Below, in pieces: positions 53,042-64,000 of a DNA stretch of 64,000 bases (positions are counted from its first letter, which is position 1; each line of letters starts with the position of its first letter). Position numbers and translations under genes: made by a program. The stretch covers positions 3,291,001-3,355,000 of the forward strand of contig NC_135361.1 of NCBI RefSeq assembly GCF_051622035.1, in the 5' to 3' direction. The notes below the pieces were generated by a model. That model saw only the letters and a program-made list of their open reading frames with translations. It was not told where the DNA came from and ran no database searches. This DNA is from Arctopsyche grandis. Its lineage: Eukaryota > Arthropoda > Insecta > Trichoptera > Hydropsychidae.

Positions 53042-54890
53042 ATGACGATTTCTTTCTTTCATATTTCAGGCATTCTCTAAAAATCTGGTTTTTATCACCC
53101 CAATATATGTATGTACTTGTAGACAAGATGAGACACGTTTAGAGAGACAACATCAAAGTAATCTTTATAATACTCGTTATCACATCTATATCAACTTAGT
53201 ATTCTTAACACTTATTCTGACACACATTACCTACATATGTATGTACGTTATAAAAATGCCATACAAAATTAAACACCGCAAATCATTGAACGCAAATAGA
53301 ACTCGAACACGTAACTAAATATTATAGGTTTTCAATGTTCTATCAACTGTAGGGTTTCTTCGCAATTTGCATAGGTTCTGACGAATTCGAAAGTTGTCCG
53401 TTGCGCGAAAAGGCAATTGGAAATCCTACATACATATATAGTTTTGGCACATGTATAATATATATGTTCAGAACTGGTATCGAAATCGTACGATTAGCAT
53501 TTCATATAAGACCTGTTGAGTACAGATAATATTTGTAAACAATTTTCCTGCTATAAATAACGTCGCTTAATCAAATTGACCTGCCATAACCTTGCTGAAT
53601 TTTCCTTTTATGTGCGATTTTACCACACGTGTGTAAAATTTTGGCAAACGTTCCAATTAGTTGTTGTAATACAGTTAATGAGTATACGTAGCGTATTTAG
53701 TTGACTTAATGGAGCATCGCTAATTTTACCGACGCTGAGTAATCTGCCGGAAAATTGTTATATACAGGAAAATGATTTATGACGAATTTGCAATTAGTTT
53801 GAATTGTAATGTGACAAATATTAAGTGACATTCCGTATACTATGTCCATACATATTTATGTCTTTACGATTGATTTACCTCAGTTCTGTCAGATATTGGA
53901 ACATCTTCATTTTCATTAGAATGTAGTCAATGAAGTAGGATTTAAATATTTAATTCAACCCATGTAAACAGACAAATTTAGTCGAGCGTAATTTTTTATT
54001 TGATTTAATTCCGTAATTGTGTTGAAAACTGCTCGTATTGTTGTTGCCTTGTTACTAAGCAACTAGTTAACGACTTTTGTCATATGTTTTATTTATTTAA
54101 TTTCAATTGATAATATTCAAATGAATTTTTTATTTTTATTTTAATTAGTTTCTTAAAAAATGAATTAATTAGTTTCTTTTTATCAACATAAAAAAATGTA
54201 AATGTGTGTAAGAAGTATCAATATTGTGTTCGTGAGAAGTTTCCACTTTAAGGATAAACCTCATATAATACTTAAGCCTCATTTAAAAATAATTATGTAT
54301 ATTGTATGTAAAATATTTGATTTGTAGAATCCTTAAGAGGGCTGAACAGCAGCGCCTTGTCCATACAAACGTACTATTCTTCTCCCTTCCTCAATTATGG
54401 CACTAGAGAAATTATTTTTTAATATGCTATGGATATCTACCATTGAGGTGCATCTATCGTTTTATTTTTTTGATTAATTATTTTTTATATGAGCTAGGAG
54501 CCGCCAAACATCTATAAAATCGCCTCTTTTTTACACCCACGAAACGAGTCCAGCGTGCTTATTTAACGGTCGATTTAAAAAAAAATACGCCGATAGATGC
54601 ACAGAAAGTATCTTTCTTATACCGATGATGAATTTTTTTTAAAAATTGGTCCAGTTTTGGAGGAGAAAATAGTAAAATACGAAACCTCGATTTTGTCAAT
54701 TTAAAATACGTTTTATCTGGTCGAAGCGCAACTGTCGCATTCACTCAATATATATATTGATATATATTGTCGCATTCACTTAATATATACGTACACTCAA
54801 TATATATATATATCGAAAAAAGGAACGGTAACAAAATTAAGGTTTCAGGTGTACAGCCCTCTTAAGTTTGTAGCTTAAAACCGCGCGTGG
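53042..54890. other. Sequence without recognised gene
   Basis: AT-rich, with an ATATAT cluster near 54745-54812. Nothing recognised. Confidence 0.5.
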
Positions 54891-54892
54891 AC

Positions 54893-55168
54893 TTTCGGCC
54901 GAATGGACACTTGGCCGACGGGTTTTTGGCCGAACGGAGATTTGGTCGATTGTGTATCGAAATAACTCAAAGCTCATCGAAAACAGATTTCAAACATTAT
55001 TTAAAAATCATCTCGACCTTATTAAAATGAAATAAAATAAAATTTTAGATAAATTTAAGCAATTAAAATTTTCATCCGGTCAAATGTCCATCGGTCTAAC
55101 GTCCGTTTGGCCAAACGTCCGTCGGCCCAAAGTCCGTTAGCCAAGTGTCCATTCGGTCAATATTCCGT
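54893..55168. repeat. Inverted-repeat element built from GGCCGAANGGAC units
   Basis: The left side has TCGGCCGAATGGACACTTGG and TTGGCCGAACGGAG. The right side has the inverted units CGTTTGGCCAAACGTCCGTC and GTGTCCATTCGGTCAA. The middle is AT-rich. Confidence 0.65.
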
Positions 55169-55504
55169 CAACCCTTACAAAAATTTGTCCTTCAAATCGC
55201 AGAATGTACTACGCCGAAGTCTATAGTTGTTATAACAGGTTAATTGGAGGCCATACGACTGCCTATTTTTGTCAAAGTCGAATAACACTTTCAGTCGTCT
55301 TTCGTTGATGTAAATTGTCATTCGATCATTGACAGAGAGTTCTTAGACTGCCCTCATTTATATTGACACCTGCCTAGTTTTTTTCTTCATTTATTTTTCA
55401 CATATTTGCAGACATACATATAAACATAATACAAACACTATACGTAAGAATAACGAGACATCTATGTTATAGATAATAAATGTTGAAATCATATTCTTAT
55501 TGAA

Positions 55505-55748
55505 ATAGTGGCGACATAGTGGGTAAGATGGTTTTTGCCAATTTGATGGAGGAATCTATTCAACAATGAAATCAGATAAATTGGCAAACTCTGATACGAA
55601 ACGATCATCACAAATAAAGTCTAAGCAGTAGCATTAGAGAATATACTCAGAATAAATTATTTTCAACCGAGGTCAGCTCACGGGATAAAGCCCGGCGACT
55701 TCTGGGTGCTTGGTATCAACGCAACCACCGAGTCACGCTGCTGGTATG
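55505..55748 (-). mobile_element. tRNA-derived SINE copy, minus strand
   Basis: The inverse of the family body (CAATGAAATCAGATAAATTG, CGATCATC variant) and tRNA-like head (GGTTGCGTTGATACCAAGC). Confidence 0.65.
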
Positions 55749-56746
55749 TGTTGTTCGAGTCATCGCGACGACTTTTTCTGATGCAATAAAGTTAAAGATC
55801 ATTTTGCATTTCTGATTGAAGAAAAAAGAAGATATTTCACAATTTAATCAAATCCTATAACGAGGTTGATACTCAATTTTATAAAGTTTAATGGAGAGTC
55901 CTTAAGTTTGTGACTTACAACAAATTGTCCAACAAATCGCTGAATCTACAACCTGTTACATCAGTTTATTGGAGACCACACTACTGCCTGTTTTTTCAAG
56001 TCAAATTACACTATCTGATGCAAATATTGTCCTTTGATCACTGACAAACAGTTTTGAGGCTTATCTCTTTCATACGGCCTTCATGCTCCGGAGAGTTTGA
56101 TATGGACCCGCCATAGTCCCTTATTTCATATTGGCAGAACTGTGGCATATTTTAATTCTCCCATTCCTCATTGATGGTGACATTGACATTCAGTGGATGG
56201 TGCCATTGAAATTTGTCATAACTCTTTTCATTCGCTACACCGCTTCCTCGGTTACGGGGGTCACGACCAACTAGAGCAGTTAACAGTTGATCATTTTAAT
56301 TGTTAACTGTTTACTTGGTTAATTTGATTAATTGATATAAAATAAAATATTGACACCTGCTTGCTATTGAGCGAATCATCGCAACGACCTTTTCCAATGC
56401 AAAAAAGTTGCATTTCTAATTAAGAAGAAGAAAGTTCACAATTTCGTCAATTTATATAATTCCGTGCTACTCAACTTTCTGACATAAGATAAGTTATGTA
56501 ATCGCCGAACTAAAGATGCAACAAGCTGAATGTAATCTTTTTTTTATGGATACGTAATCAACAAATCATAACTACATAAGTTCACATTAATTATGGTAAT
56601 AGGCAGTACCTAATCTAGGTCGATTTTTTTTTTCTCAGCACAATTTAAGTACGATTTGTTTTGAAACCTATAATTGTATCCACTTTGGGTCTACGACCGG
56701 CCTCAGGTTCATAGCATTGTAACTTTTAACCAGTCGACCTTATATA

Positions 56747-56779
56747 TATAAATCTATCGATGATGGTCAGTATATCAGT
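56747..56779 (+). promoter_or_regulatory. Candidate TATA/initiator core promoter
   Basis: TATAAA at 56747-56752 is 30 bp before the A of an arthropod initiator TCAGT at 56775-56779. A second TCAGT is at 56767. An ATG follows at 56857 with a 19-codon frame (MPKSRVGHSEDVQSK...), which could splice at AA/GTAGGC (56912/56913). I find no following exon. Confidence 0.4.
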
Positions 56780-57124
56780 TTCCTAAATATCACGGTCGAA
56801 ATTTTTATATTAATTTAATTAAATATGTATTATCAAATATAATACTGTCAGTAAATATGCCAAAGTCACGCGTTGGACATTCAGAAGACGTGCAATCGAA
56901 GGCTTCCAGCAAGTAGGCATTATCAGTACGTATGTATTACACTCGCGTACGCGCAAAGAAAGTGAATTTTAACGAGGTCATGGTCGATCGAATTCTGCAT
57001 TTGATCGTTTGTTTATAATATAAAGAACTTAATAAATTAAAGTCGTTTGCGGTTTATGTAAATATCCGACAGAAATTTAAATTAATACAATGATTAAATA
57101 AAATTGTTCAGTATTTGGTCCTTA

Positions 57125-57614
57125 AGGTCTGACCGCACTATGCGTCAATCGAACGATACGACACTTCACGGCAGTGTACGACAATATTAGGTAAACCGCA
57201 CTTGAACGACAGGAATGCGACACAATGCAATAAATTATGTCAATCATTCGTTCAGTACCTCGGAGCAATATAGACGAAACGGACGCTATTATATTAGGTA
57301 TCTTTGATATGCGAGGAAGAAGAATAGTCGAGAAAAACCAAAAGATTATGGCTACATGCTATTTCAAAGTCGCGATATGAAGAAGGCGAATAATTGTCGC
57401 AAGGCAACCCCCACTCAACGGCACTGCGTCACGTTGCGAACGACACCTTGCGTCAAAGTTGATCGGAAAGTCAACTTTGTCGCAAGGTGTCGTTCTACGT
57501 CATGCGGCTGTCGTGCAGTGCGTTATTTCTCATACAATTTCATACAAACAATATTTGGTCGCATACTGTTGTGAAGTGTCGTACGTTCGATTGACGCATA
57601 GTGCGGTCAGACCT
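57125..57614. mobile_element. PIF/Harbinger-like MITE, 490 bp, TTA duplication
   Basis: Near-perfect inverted ends of about 45 bp (AGGTCTGACCGCACTATGCG ...) are flanked by TTA (57122-57124, 57615-57617). A long hairpin at about 57438-57494 carries ACGACACCTTGCGTCAAAG and its near-complement. Confidence 0.8.
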
Positions 57615-57752
57615 TTATGCTCTTTGCGTCCAGTGTCAGTGTATCCGTTATATGTTCTTGCCTACTTCATTTTATATAGTATACATATATGCAGTTGTGA
57701 CAATGACTTACCAAGCTGTATTTCCATTATCAAGCCAGGTTCAGCCATTTTA

Positions 57753-58770
57753 ACTATTTAACCAGCAACATAGATCAGTGGTTAGCGTGTAATGCTTTCG
57801 ATTGTGTGGTCACTGGCTATATCCCTGGCATTGTTGCTGGCCAGACCTTGGATATGTGACTCCAAGGTCGATCAGAGTTCACCAACTTATCTGATTTCAT
57901 TGGAAACGGTTACAACAAATTGGCAATTACAACTGGTTCATAGTAATATAGAGTATGCTTCAGTCATATGGTCTCCTTGTTACCAAACCCATATATGTAG
58001 ATCATTTAGAGACAATTCAGAAGCGTTTTATGAGCTATTTATCCCATAAGATTGGTCTTGTAGATTGCTGCCAACTTATAATGACAGACTCTCTTTTTTC
58101 AAGATCGCTAGTTTGTCTCATCGCAGAAGGTTTTCTGATTTGTTACTTTTAAACGAGATTGCTAATGGTATCCTTGACACATTTGTTTGGAACTAAATAA
58201 ATTTTAAAGTTAATGCCCGATTTACCAGATGTAGAAATCTGTTCTATACATCAATTTGTCATAACTAAACTTCATTGGATGATTGTCCCGACCTTTTTGC
58301 TTTTACGACTCTTTCAGTACTTTTAGGGCTAAAGTGAAGAAGCAAATCTGTGCTTGATTTGCTTCTTCACCTTCATTGTTTATTCATTTTAATATGTTTT
58401 TGTAATTTTTCTTTTTTGTTTGCTTTATATTATGTGGTGCTCACTGTACATGGAATATAATATTTTCATTTATGTTTGTATATTTTTTGTCTCACTGTAC
58501 TGGTTCTTTTTTATATTTTATTCTGTATGTGTGGAAATTTAAATAAAATAAAATCCCGTCCTATTTCTCGCAAAATTTGATTTTACAACATATCATGATT
58601 TGTTGATATTTAAAATTCTGCAAAAATTTGTTCATAGATGTCTCTATGATAATTGTAATTTGTAGTCTGTTGATCGCTGTTTGTAATTGGCTTTAAATGA
58701 TATTTATGTACAATGTTGACAATAGATGTCGTGTTAATAAAATTGGGTTTTTACCTGAATAAATAAATAA
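57753..58770 (+). mobile_element. tRNA-derived SINE copy, split by a non-LTR fragment
   Basis: The head has TAGATCAGTGGTTAGCGTG and GACTCCAAGGTCGATC. The body stops near 57924 and resumes near 58556 (CCCGTCCTATTTCTCGCAAA) to an AATAAATAAATA tail. Confidence 0.6.
57925..58555 (+). mobile_element. 3' fragment of a non-LTR retrotransposon inside a SINE
   Basis: It reads LVHSNIEYASVIWSPCYQTH, then after a frame change HLETIQKRFMSYLSHKIGL, the C-terminal reverse transcriptase region of many LINEs. It ends with AAATAAAATAAAAT. Confidence 0.7.
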
Positions 58771-59027
58771 TAAACATGAAGGTTCCAGTCACTGATGTTT
58801 TCATATGTATCCAAAAACACAAGTAAATAAAGAAGGGGTCTTCGACATTTTGAGGGCTGAAGTTAATGTGACAAGGTCAGCGCCTTACAATGATGCGAAA
58901 AGATAAATGAACTCATTGAAATGCACCAAAACGTATGTAATTGACGTAGCCATTCGTCTGCCAACAAATCAGTAAACTATTCGAGCAATTTGTTGATCGT
59001 TGATCTTTTGTAGCGATGATCAACTGA

Positions 59028-59302
59028 TAGGGCGTAGACACACAGAGTAATATGCAACACGTATTTTTTTTTTTTGATAGTTTTGCACGTGTAAAAAACA
59101 CTAGCACGCCTGATCTATGCTATGGCGATCCAGGCTAAAACTCTCCTCCTGGAATGTTTTCAGTGTTCATTTTATCCTTGCATTGACATATGTAGGTTTG
59201 ACAGTGATCGATAAGAGTGATTATCATATTTGAATAAATGTAAGAAAAACTTATTGAAATAATACAACCGTACCAGTTAACAATGACATGAAGACACGCC
59301 CT
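59028..59302. mobile_element. Harbinger-like MITE copy
   Basis: The ends are GGGCGTAGACACACAGAG and the inverse of GGGCGTGTCTTCAT. The core TTGACAGTGATCGATAAGAG is shared with 43930-44215. Confidence 0.5.
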
Positions 59303-59339
59303 TTCAAGGCATGCCGTTCCGTACGATTATGTGTGTATA

Positions 59340-59482
<143 letters not shown>

Positions 59483-59499
59483 GGCTTGTTTATAAGAGA

Positions 59500-61558
59500 G
59501 TACACTATCATTTGAGAATTATAAACTTAAATAAATAATGAAACGAAGGTTTTAGTTTTATGGCGGCGCTCAAAAGTTGATCACAAAATTGCATTTGACA
59601 ATAGAACTTTTTGTTCAACTGAAGATTTTATCGTTTTCGTAGTATTTCTGGCTACGAAAACTTCAATAGATAGCGATTTATCAACTGATTAATCGCTGAA
59701 TAATTTTTACAGTGAATACTAGTAGTATTAATATGGATTGAGAGAATGGTTGCAATTTTGTTTAATATTATATATTTTAATATCTGCAATTTTGTTGTTT
59801 GTTTATAAACAATATTATAATACGATAACACGTGTAGTATTTGAATATCTATTTATAATACTAGATTTTGCCAATGGTAATAAAAAAAAAATAAGCCTTG
59901 ATATAAAAAAAACGAATGAATAGAACGAGCATGACCTCAACCGTGGCAATCCCATCATGAATTTGTTTGTAGTTCAATCTTTACAAATATACAATAATGG
60001 CGAATCGAGCGGAAATTCGCCAAACGAAACCAAAAGTATACATATGTATTTTATGTAAAAGTTACATACGGAAACAGCCATCGAACCGAAACCTAACATA
60101 TACAGCTTTGTATGTGCGTAAATGTAATGTCACATTTACATATATAAGAAATGTTGCTTGTCGTTATTCAACAATGAGAAATTGAAACAAGTGTCACGGA
60201 GACTTAAAGTGCTATGAATAGTAACTTTATCCTGTTTGCGTTGTCTATTCTAATTTGTTACATAATAAAACTAATATAGATCGGCCGTCATATCATGGTA
60301 ATGTTACATTACAAAAGTGCGGGAAAATTCATTTATAATATATTATCTCCTTTAAATAGAGTAAAAGCAATAACTTTTGTTGAAATGTATATATGTATAT
60401 ATATAATCGGCGAGAAATGGTTGAAATAGAAAGTCAAACTACCTATTCAAATGAAGATCTGTCATCTTGACTATAGCCATGATCGTTATAAACGGGGAAT
60501 TCTATTAACACATTGTATGCAGGATATGTTAATTGCATCCACTATTTATTTGTACTGTGCTAGCGCGCTTTGTATTAATTTTAAAGATAAGTTTTTATTG
60601 AATTTTGCGCCACATAACATTTTGTTTATCTATTCATTTTCATATATAGAATATAAAAGAGCAATATAAGTTTGAAATTAGTGGAAATTTGTCTGCAGAC
60701 AAATCGGAAAATGTCGCAGTAGTTTCTCAGAAACCAACAACTTGTCTGTCAACAGACGAGGCTTTTTTTTTTAGCAACAATCGGTCGGGTGATCCTTGTT
60801 GTGCTCATTACTGTCTTTTGAATATTGAAAATGTAATTTATAATAAATAATAATAATTACTTGTTCGATGGAAGATTCTTTCAAAGTCAAAAGATTTGTC
60901 TGTCGTTGGGTTTATCGTACACTCTCTGGCTACATAAATATTCTACGAGAGAATTATCTGCCAACAAATTAGCCTTATAACTGAACTCTCTATTAAACCT
61001 AAATATATAAACTAACAATGAGGGATTGATTTTTTTTGTAGGATGTAGGAGCTACTAAATATTGCAAAATCTACTAATTGAGAATCCCTGGTCTATGAAC
61101 TGTTTGATATTTTTTTTTCAACGAATTTTGTTTGATATTATCCTGTTTACAATGTCTGTTCTAATTTGAAATATACCAAAAGAAAATAATAAAAATATAC
61201 GTATTGTTCGTATGTACCAGAGAGTCCAATTTACCGTAACTTCCGTTTACCGGTAATCGGTTCAACAGTAAGTTAATGGATTTTTCAATTTCGAAAATAA
61301 ACTATTTTTTTTTGTACTAAATATATTTAACCAAACGCTTATTAACATTATTTATGATATACTAAGATATGTGTGTTACCAAAAACGAAGGTATGAGTGG
61401 TAATGATTTTTTTATAAATTAATACTTCATAAAGGACTAAAAATTATATATTTTTTTATTCATCGTTTAAGAAAATAACAGCGAAGAAAACGGTTCCCGG
61501 GAAGATGCACAAAATTGCACTGAATAGAAGCGCAGTTTCGAGAAGTCCTAATTTTCAA
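59500..61558. other. Sequence without recognised gene
   Basis: AT-rich, with small ORFs lacking family features. Confidence 0.5.
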
Positions 61559-61683
61559 AGGCGCTCAAAAAGAACTTACGCAATAGAATTTCACAAAAAA
61601 AGGTTAGCACCCTCGGATAACATACAACTAGGCCTTGACGTTTTTTTGTGGAATTCTATTGCGTTAGTTCTCCTTGAGCATCT
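61559..61683. repeat. Small foldback element, arms of about 45 bp
   Basis: TTACGCAATAGAATTTCACA on the left is matched by TGTGGAATTCTATTGCGTTA on the right, with a few differences. Confidence 0.7.
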
Positions 61684-61689
61684 TTGAAA

Positions 61690-63106
61690 GTTTGGATGTC
61701 TCGAGAGTGCAACTATCTCGAGTGCATTTTTCCGATCACCTAAGAAAACATAATATATTCACACTATTGTCCGATAGTTGTGATCTGATTTTTACATACC
61801 TCCTTTACGTTTCATTTACGATTACAATTCTGGAAAAAAATTGCATCTTATCCGATCGTTTTCATACTTTGACATATTGCTCATTTTGGTCATAAATATA
61901 AGTAAATGGATCCTCCGCCATTACGATGGTGCAAAAATATCGTGTAAGACGCTTTTGAAATTTGAATTTCTGAAAAGTGCCTGACGTCTATCCAGTTTTT
62001 AGTTTTAAACATAGATGGCGGTAGTAAAATAAAATTATTGGTATTTTTATTCAAAATAATAATTGAAAATACAAATTATAGAAGAGTTATGTTTTTAAAA
62101 AACTTTTTTTTATAATATAATTCAGTATTTTTTTTGTTTAATTCCATTTTATCTAAAAAATCATTTCCTGTCTCACAATTTCTATATTTTTTCTTCTGGA
62201 TAGTTTCCTTTCCCAAATTGACTTTAATAGCAAAGTGAAGCCTTTCTTTTACTGAGAACTACGGCAATATCGTCATCAGAATCTGAAACTGTTAGATTTA
62301 CTACATCTTCTTTGTAAATAATTGTAAATTTTTAATTTTTAATTTGTAAATAATTGTGTGTAATTTCTAATATTATTTTCATTATGTATATTTTTTCTCC
62401 TGGATGAAGCACTGGGTCAGTCAGACGATAAAATAAAGAAGAGTAATGTGATAAATCGCAGCGAATATGTTTTGTTGATTTACCGGTAAAAGTAATAAAT
62501 TACCGATCTATTTTTGGGCCATAGTATGTACCTTCAGATACATCGTCACACATGATGACTGCATCGCAATTAGAAATTAATAACATATCGGCCAATCGAT
62601 GCGAATTAATTGAGAACCATTCAACCGGTTCGTAAACTGATGATGAACAATTGAACTGATTTCAATTCAATTCGCAATGATCAATAAAAACATGCCAATT
62701 ACGCATCGAAAGTTTCAGATACAATAGATTTTTTACAGATAAATATACTTTCGATTTCATTACAGTTTGCTTCAGTTATTGGAGCAGAATTCACTACGGA
62801 AAAATTCCAAATTGATGAACCAGTTAATTTTCAATCTATCTAATTGCACCAGTTTCAGAACTATGCGTTCAATCATTAGTCAGCTTTGATTTTTATAGTA
62901 TGTAATGTATTTTTTTCTTAAAATCACTTGTTTTGAATGAAACATTCGATTTGTGTCAAACGTTACGCCATTGTATCGTTTAATTGTAATTTTAACCTTC
63001 GTATGTATGTATGTATATACCTTTTTGTGCAATTTTCTATATTTATTTAGTCGTTACTGAGCTCAAGTAAATGATTTATCGTTGATGAAATTTTCCAAGC
63101 GTTCAT
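61690..63106. other. Sequence without recognised gene
   Basis: A decayed inverted copy of the 18293 repeat lies at about 61830-62000. Nothing else recognised. Confidence 0.45.
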
Positions 63107-64000
63107 TAACCCTTTGACGTTGTTTATTATTTTCGATGTATTGAGGAACTGATTCGAGTTTGTTTCCGCGACGCGGCGCCACTGTCGTGCCATCGCCATT
63201 TTAATTCATTCTTGTCGTTCTCATTTATTTATAAGTACAATATAAATGTACATTACTAAGTTGGGAAGTTCAATTCAACAATTCAAGGCGATCGGCATCC
63301 ATTCAGAGTATGTATGTGCGTTTAAAATAAAAAGAAGGAAAACCGCTAAATGTCCCCGTTATTTCATTAGTATTAGTACTCACGAAGCAGGTAAAATTTT
63401 TGGCATTTTCAAGGGGGATTTCCCAAGTTGCACTATGTTAAAAAAATATAAACAGTATGTTTTTTAACCTTATTTTTCTTAACACACACAACCATTGTTT
63501 CAAACAATTTAAGCAAGATTTATGTTCTTGCTTTTTCACCAATTGCTCGAGTCTTACATACGTTCCTTAAATTTGGTCAGAAATCACATCGATATTTTCA
63601 ATATTTCACCAGATAATATATAAGTATTTTTATTGTTTTTCACTTTTATTTCAATTTAAACTATTATTTTTTTATTATTTTCATTTTATTATTTTTCAAT
63701 TTTTTTATTTTTAATTTTTAATTCTCAATTTACAATTTTTTAATTTTTAACTTATGTGTATATTTATACAAATATCTTATATGTATTTTCTGGCCACAAT
63801 GTCATATTGGAGTGACCTGTGAAGACACTATGGTATACTTGTGTATTAAACAAATCTAATATATAATTTCGAAAGAGACTTTGTATGTAACATTGGTTGG
63901 TTGGTTCGTTCGTTGACGACACGTTCGATTTTTTTTTTTCGATTCATAGGCGCCGATTCGATTTTTTCGATTCAAAGGATTTAAAGTCCCCGGGGGAAAA
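63107..64000. other. Possible piggyBac-like left end, then AT-rich sequence
   Basis: TTAACCCTTTGACGTTG at 63107 resembles the element ends at 1542 and 14316, but no matching right end appears before the window ends. A SINE/LINE tail (TGGCCACAATGTCATATTGG) is at about 63790-63860. Confidence 0.35.

Overview
This window is AT-rich, repeat-laden nuclear DNA of an insect. I base that on the intron-split genes with GT-AG junctions, the insect-style amino acid transporters, and a mobile-element load of piggyBac-like, hAT-like and Harbinger-like MITEs, foldback elements, tRNA-derived SINEs, non-LTR fragments and solo LTRs. I cannot name the order. There are no bacterial-type operons, CRISPR arrays, rRNAs or intact tRNAs.

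Five multi-exon genes could be assembled by matching splice sites and reading phase, and all lie on the minus strand. (1) RFC5, the clamp-loader subunit, has eight coding exons. Exons 1-4 lie at 25165-25792 and exons 5-8 at 3245-4071, on either side of a 21.1 kb intron. (2) RAB28, a small GTPase with four coding exons at 4279-9457, sits wholly inside that intron on the same strand. (3) A four-exon, 182-residue membrane protein of unknown family lies at 27280-28148. (4) and (5) are two tandem SLC7-type cationic amino acid transporters of eleven coding exons each: the divergent copy CAT-A at 32558-40451 and the canonical copy CAT-B at 43681-51623. Seven of their eleven exons are identical in length, so they are clear tandem duplicates.

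Layout: 1-3.2 kb holds piggyBac-like elements. 3.2-25.8 kb is RFC5, with RAB28 and many nested transposons in its large intron. 27.3-28.1 kb is the unknown membrane protein. 28.8-32.3 kb is a repeat block. 32.6-51.6 kb is the transporter pair, whose introns also carry SINEs, foldback elements, a Helitron-like end and AT microsatellites. From 51.7 kb to the end I find no assembled gene, only repeats and one candidate TATA/initiator promoter near 56.75 kb.

Functionally, RFC5 loads PCNA during DNA replication and has an E2F-type site just upstream of its start codon. RAB28 is a prenylated trafficking GTPase, here with an unusual switch II. The transporter pair would import arginine and lysine. 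Nothing links these genes into one pathway. Their proximity looks like ordinary insect gene order, with RAB28 nested in its host's intron.
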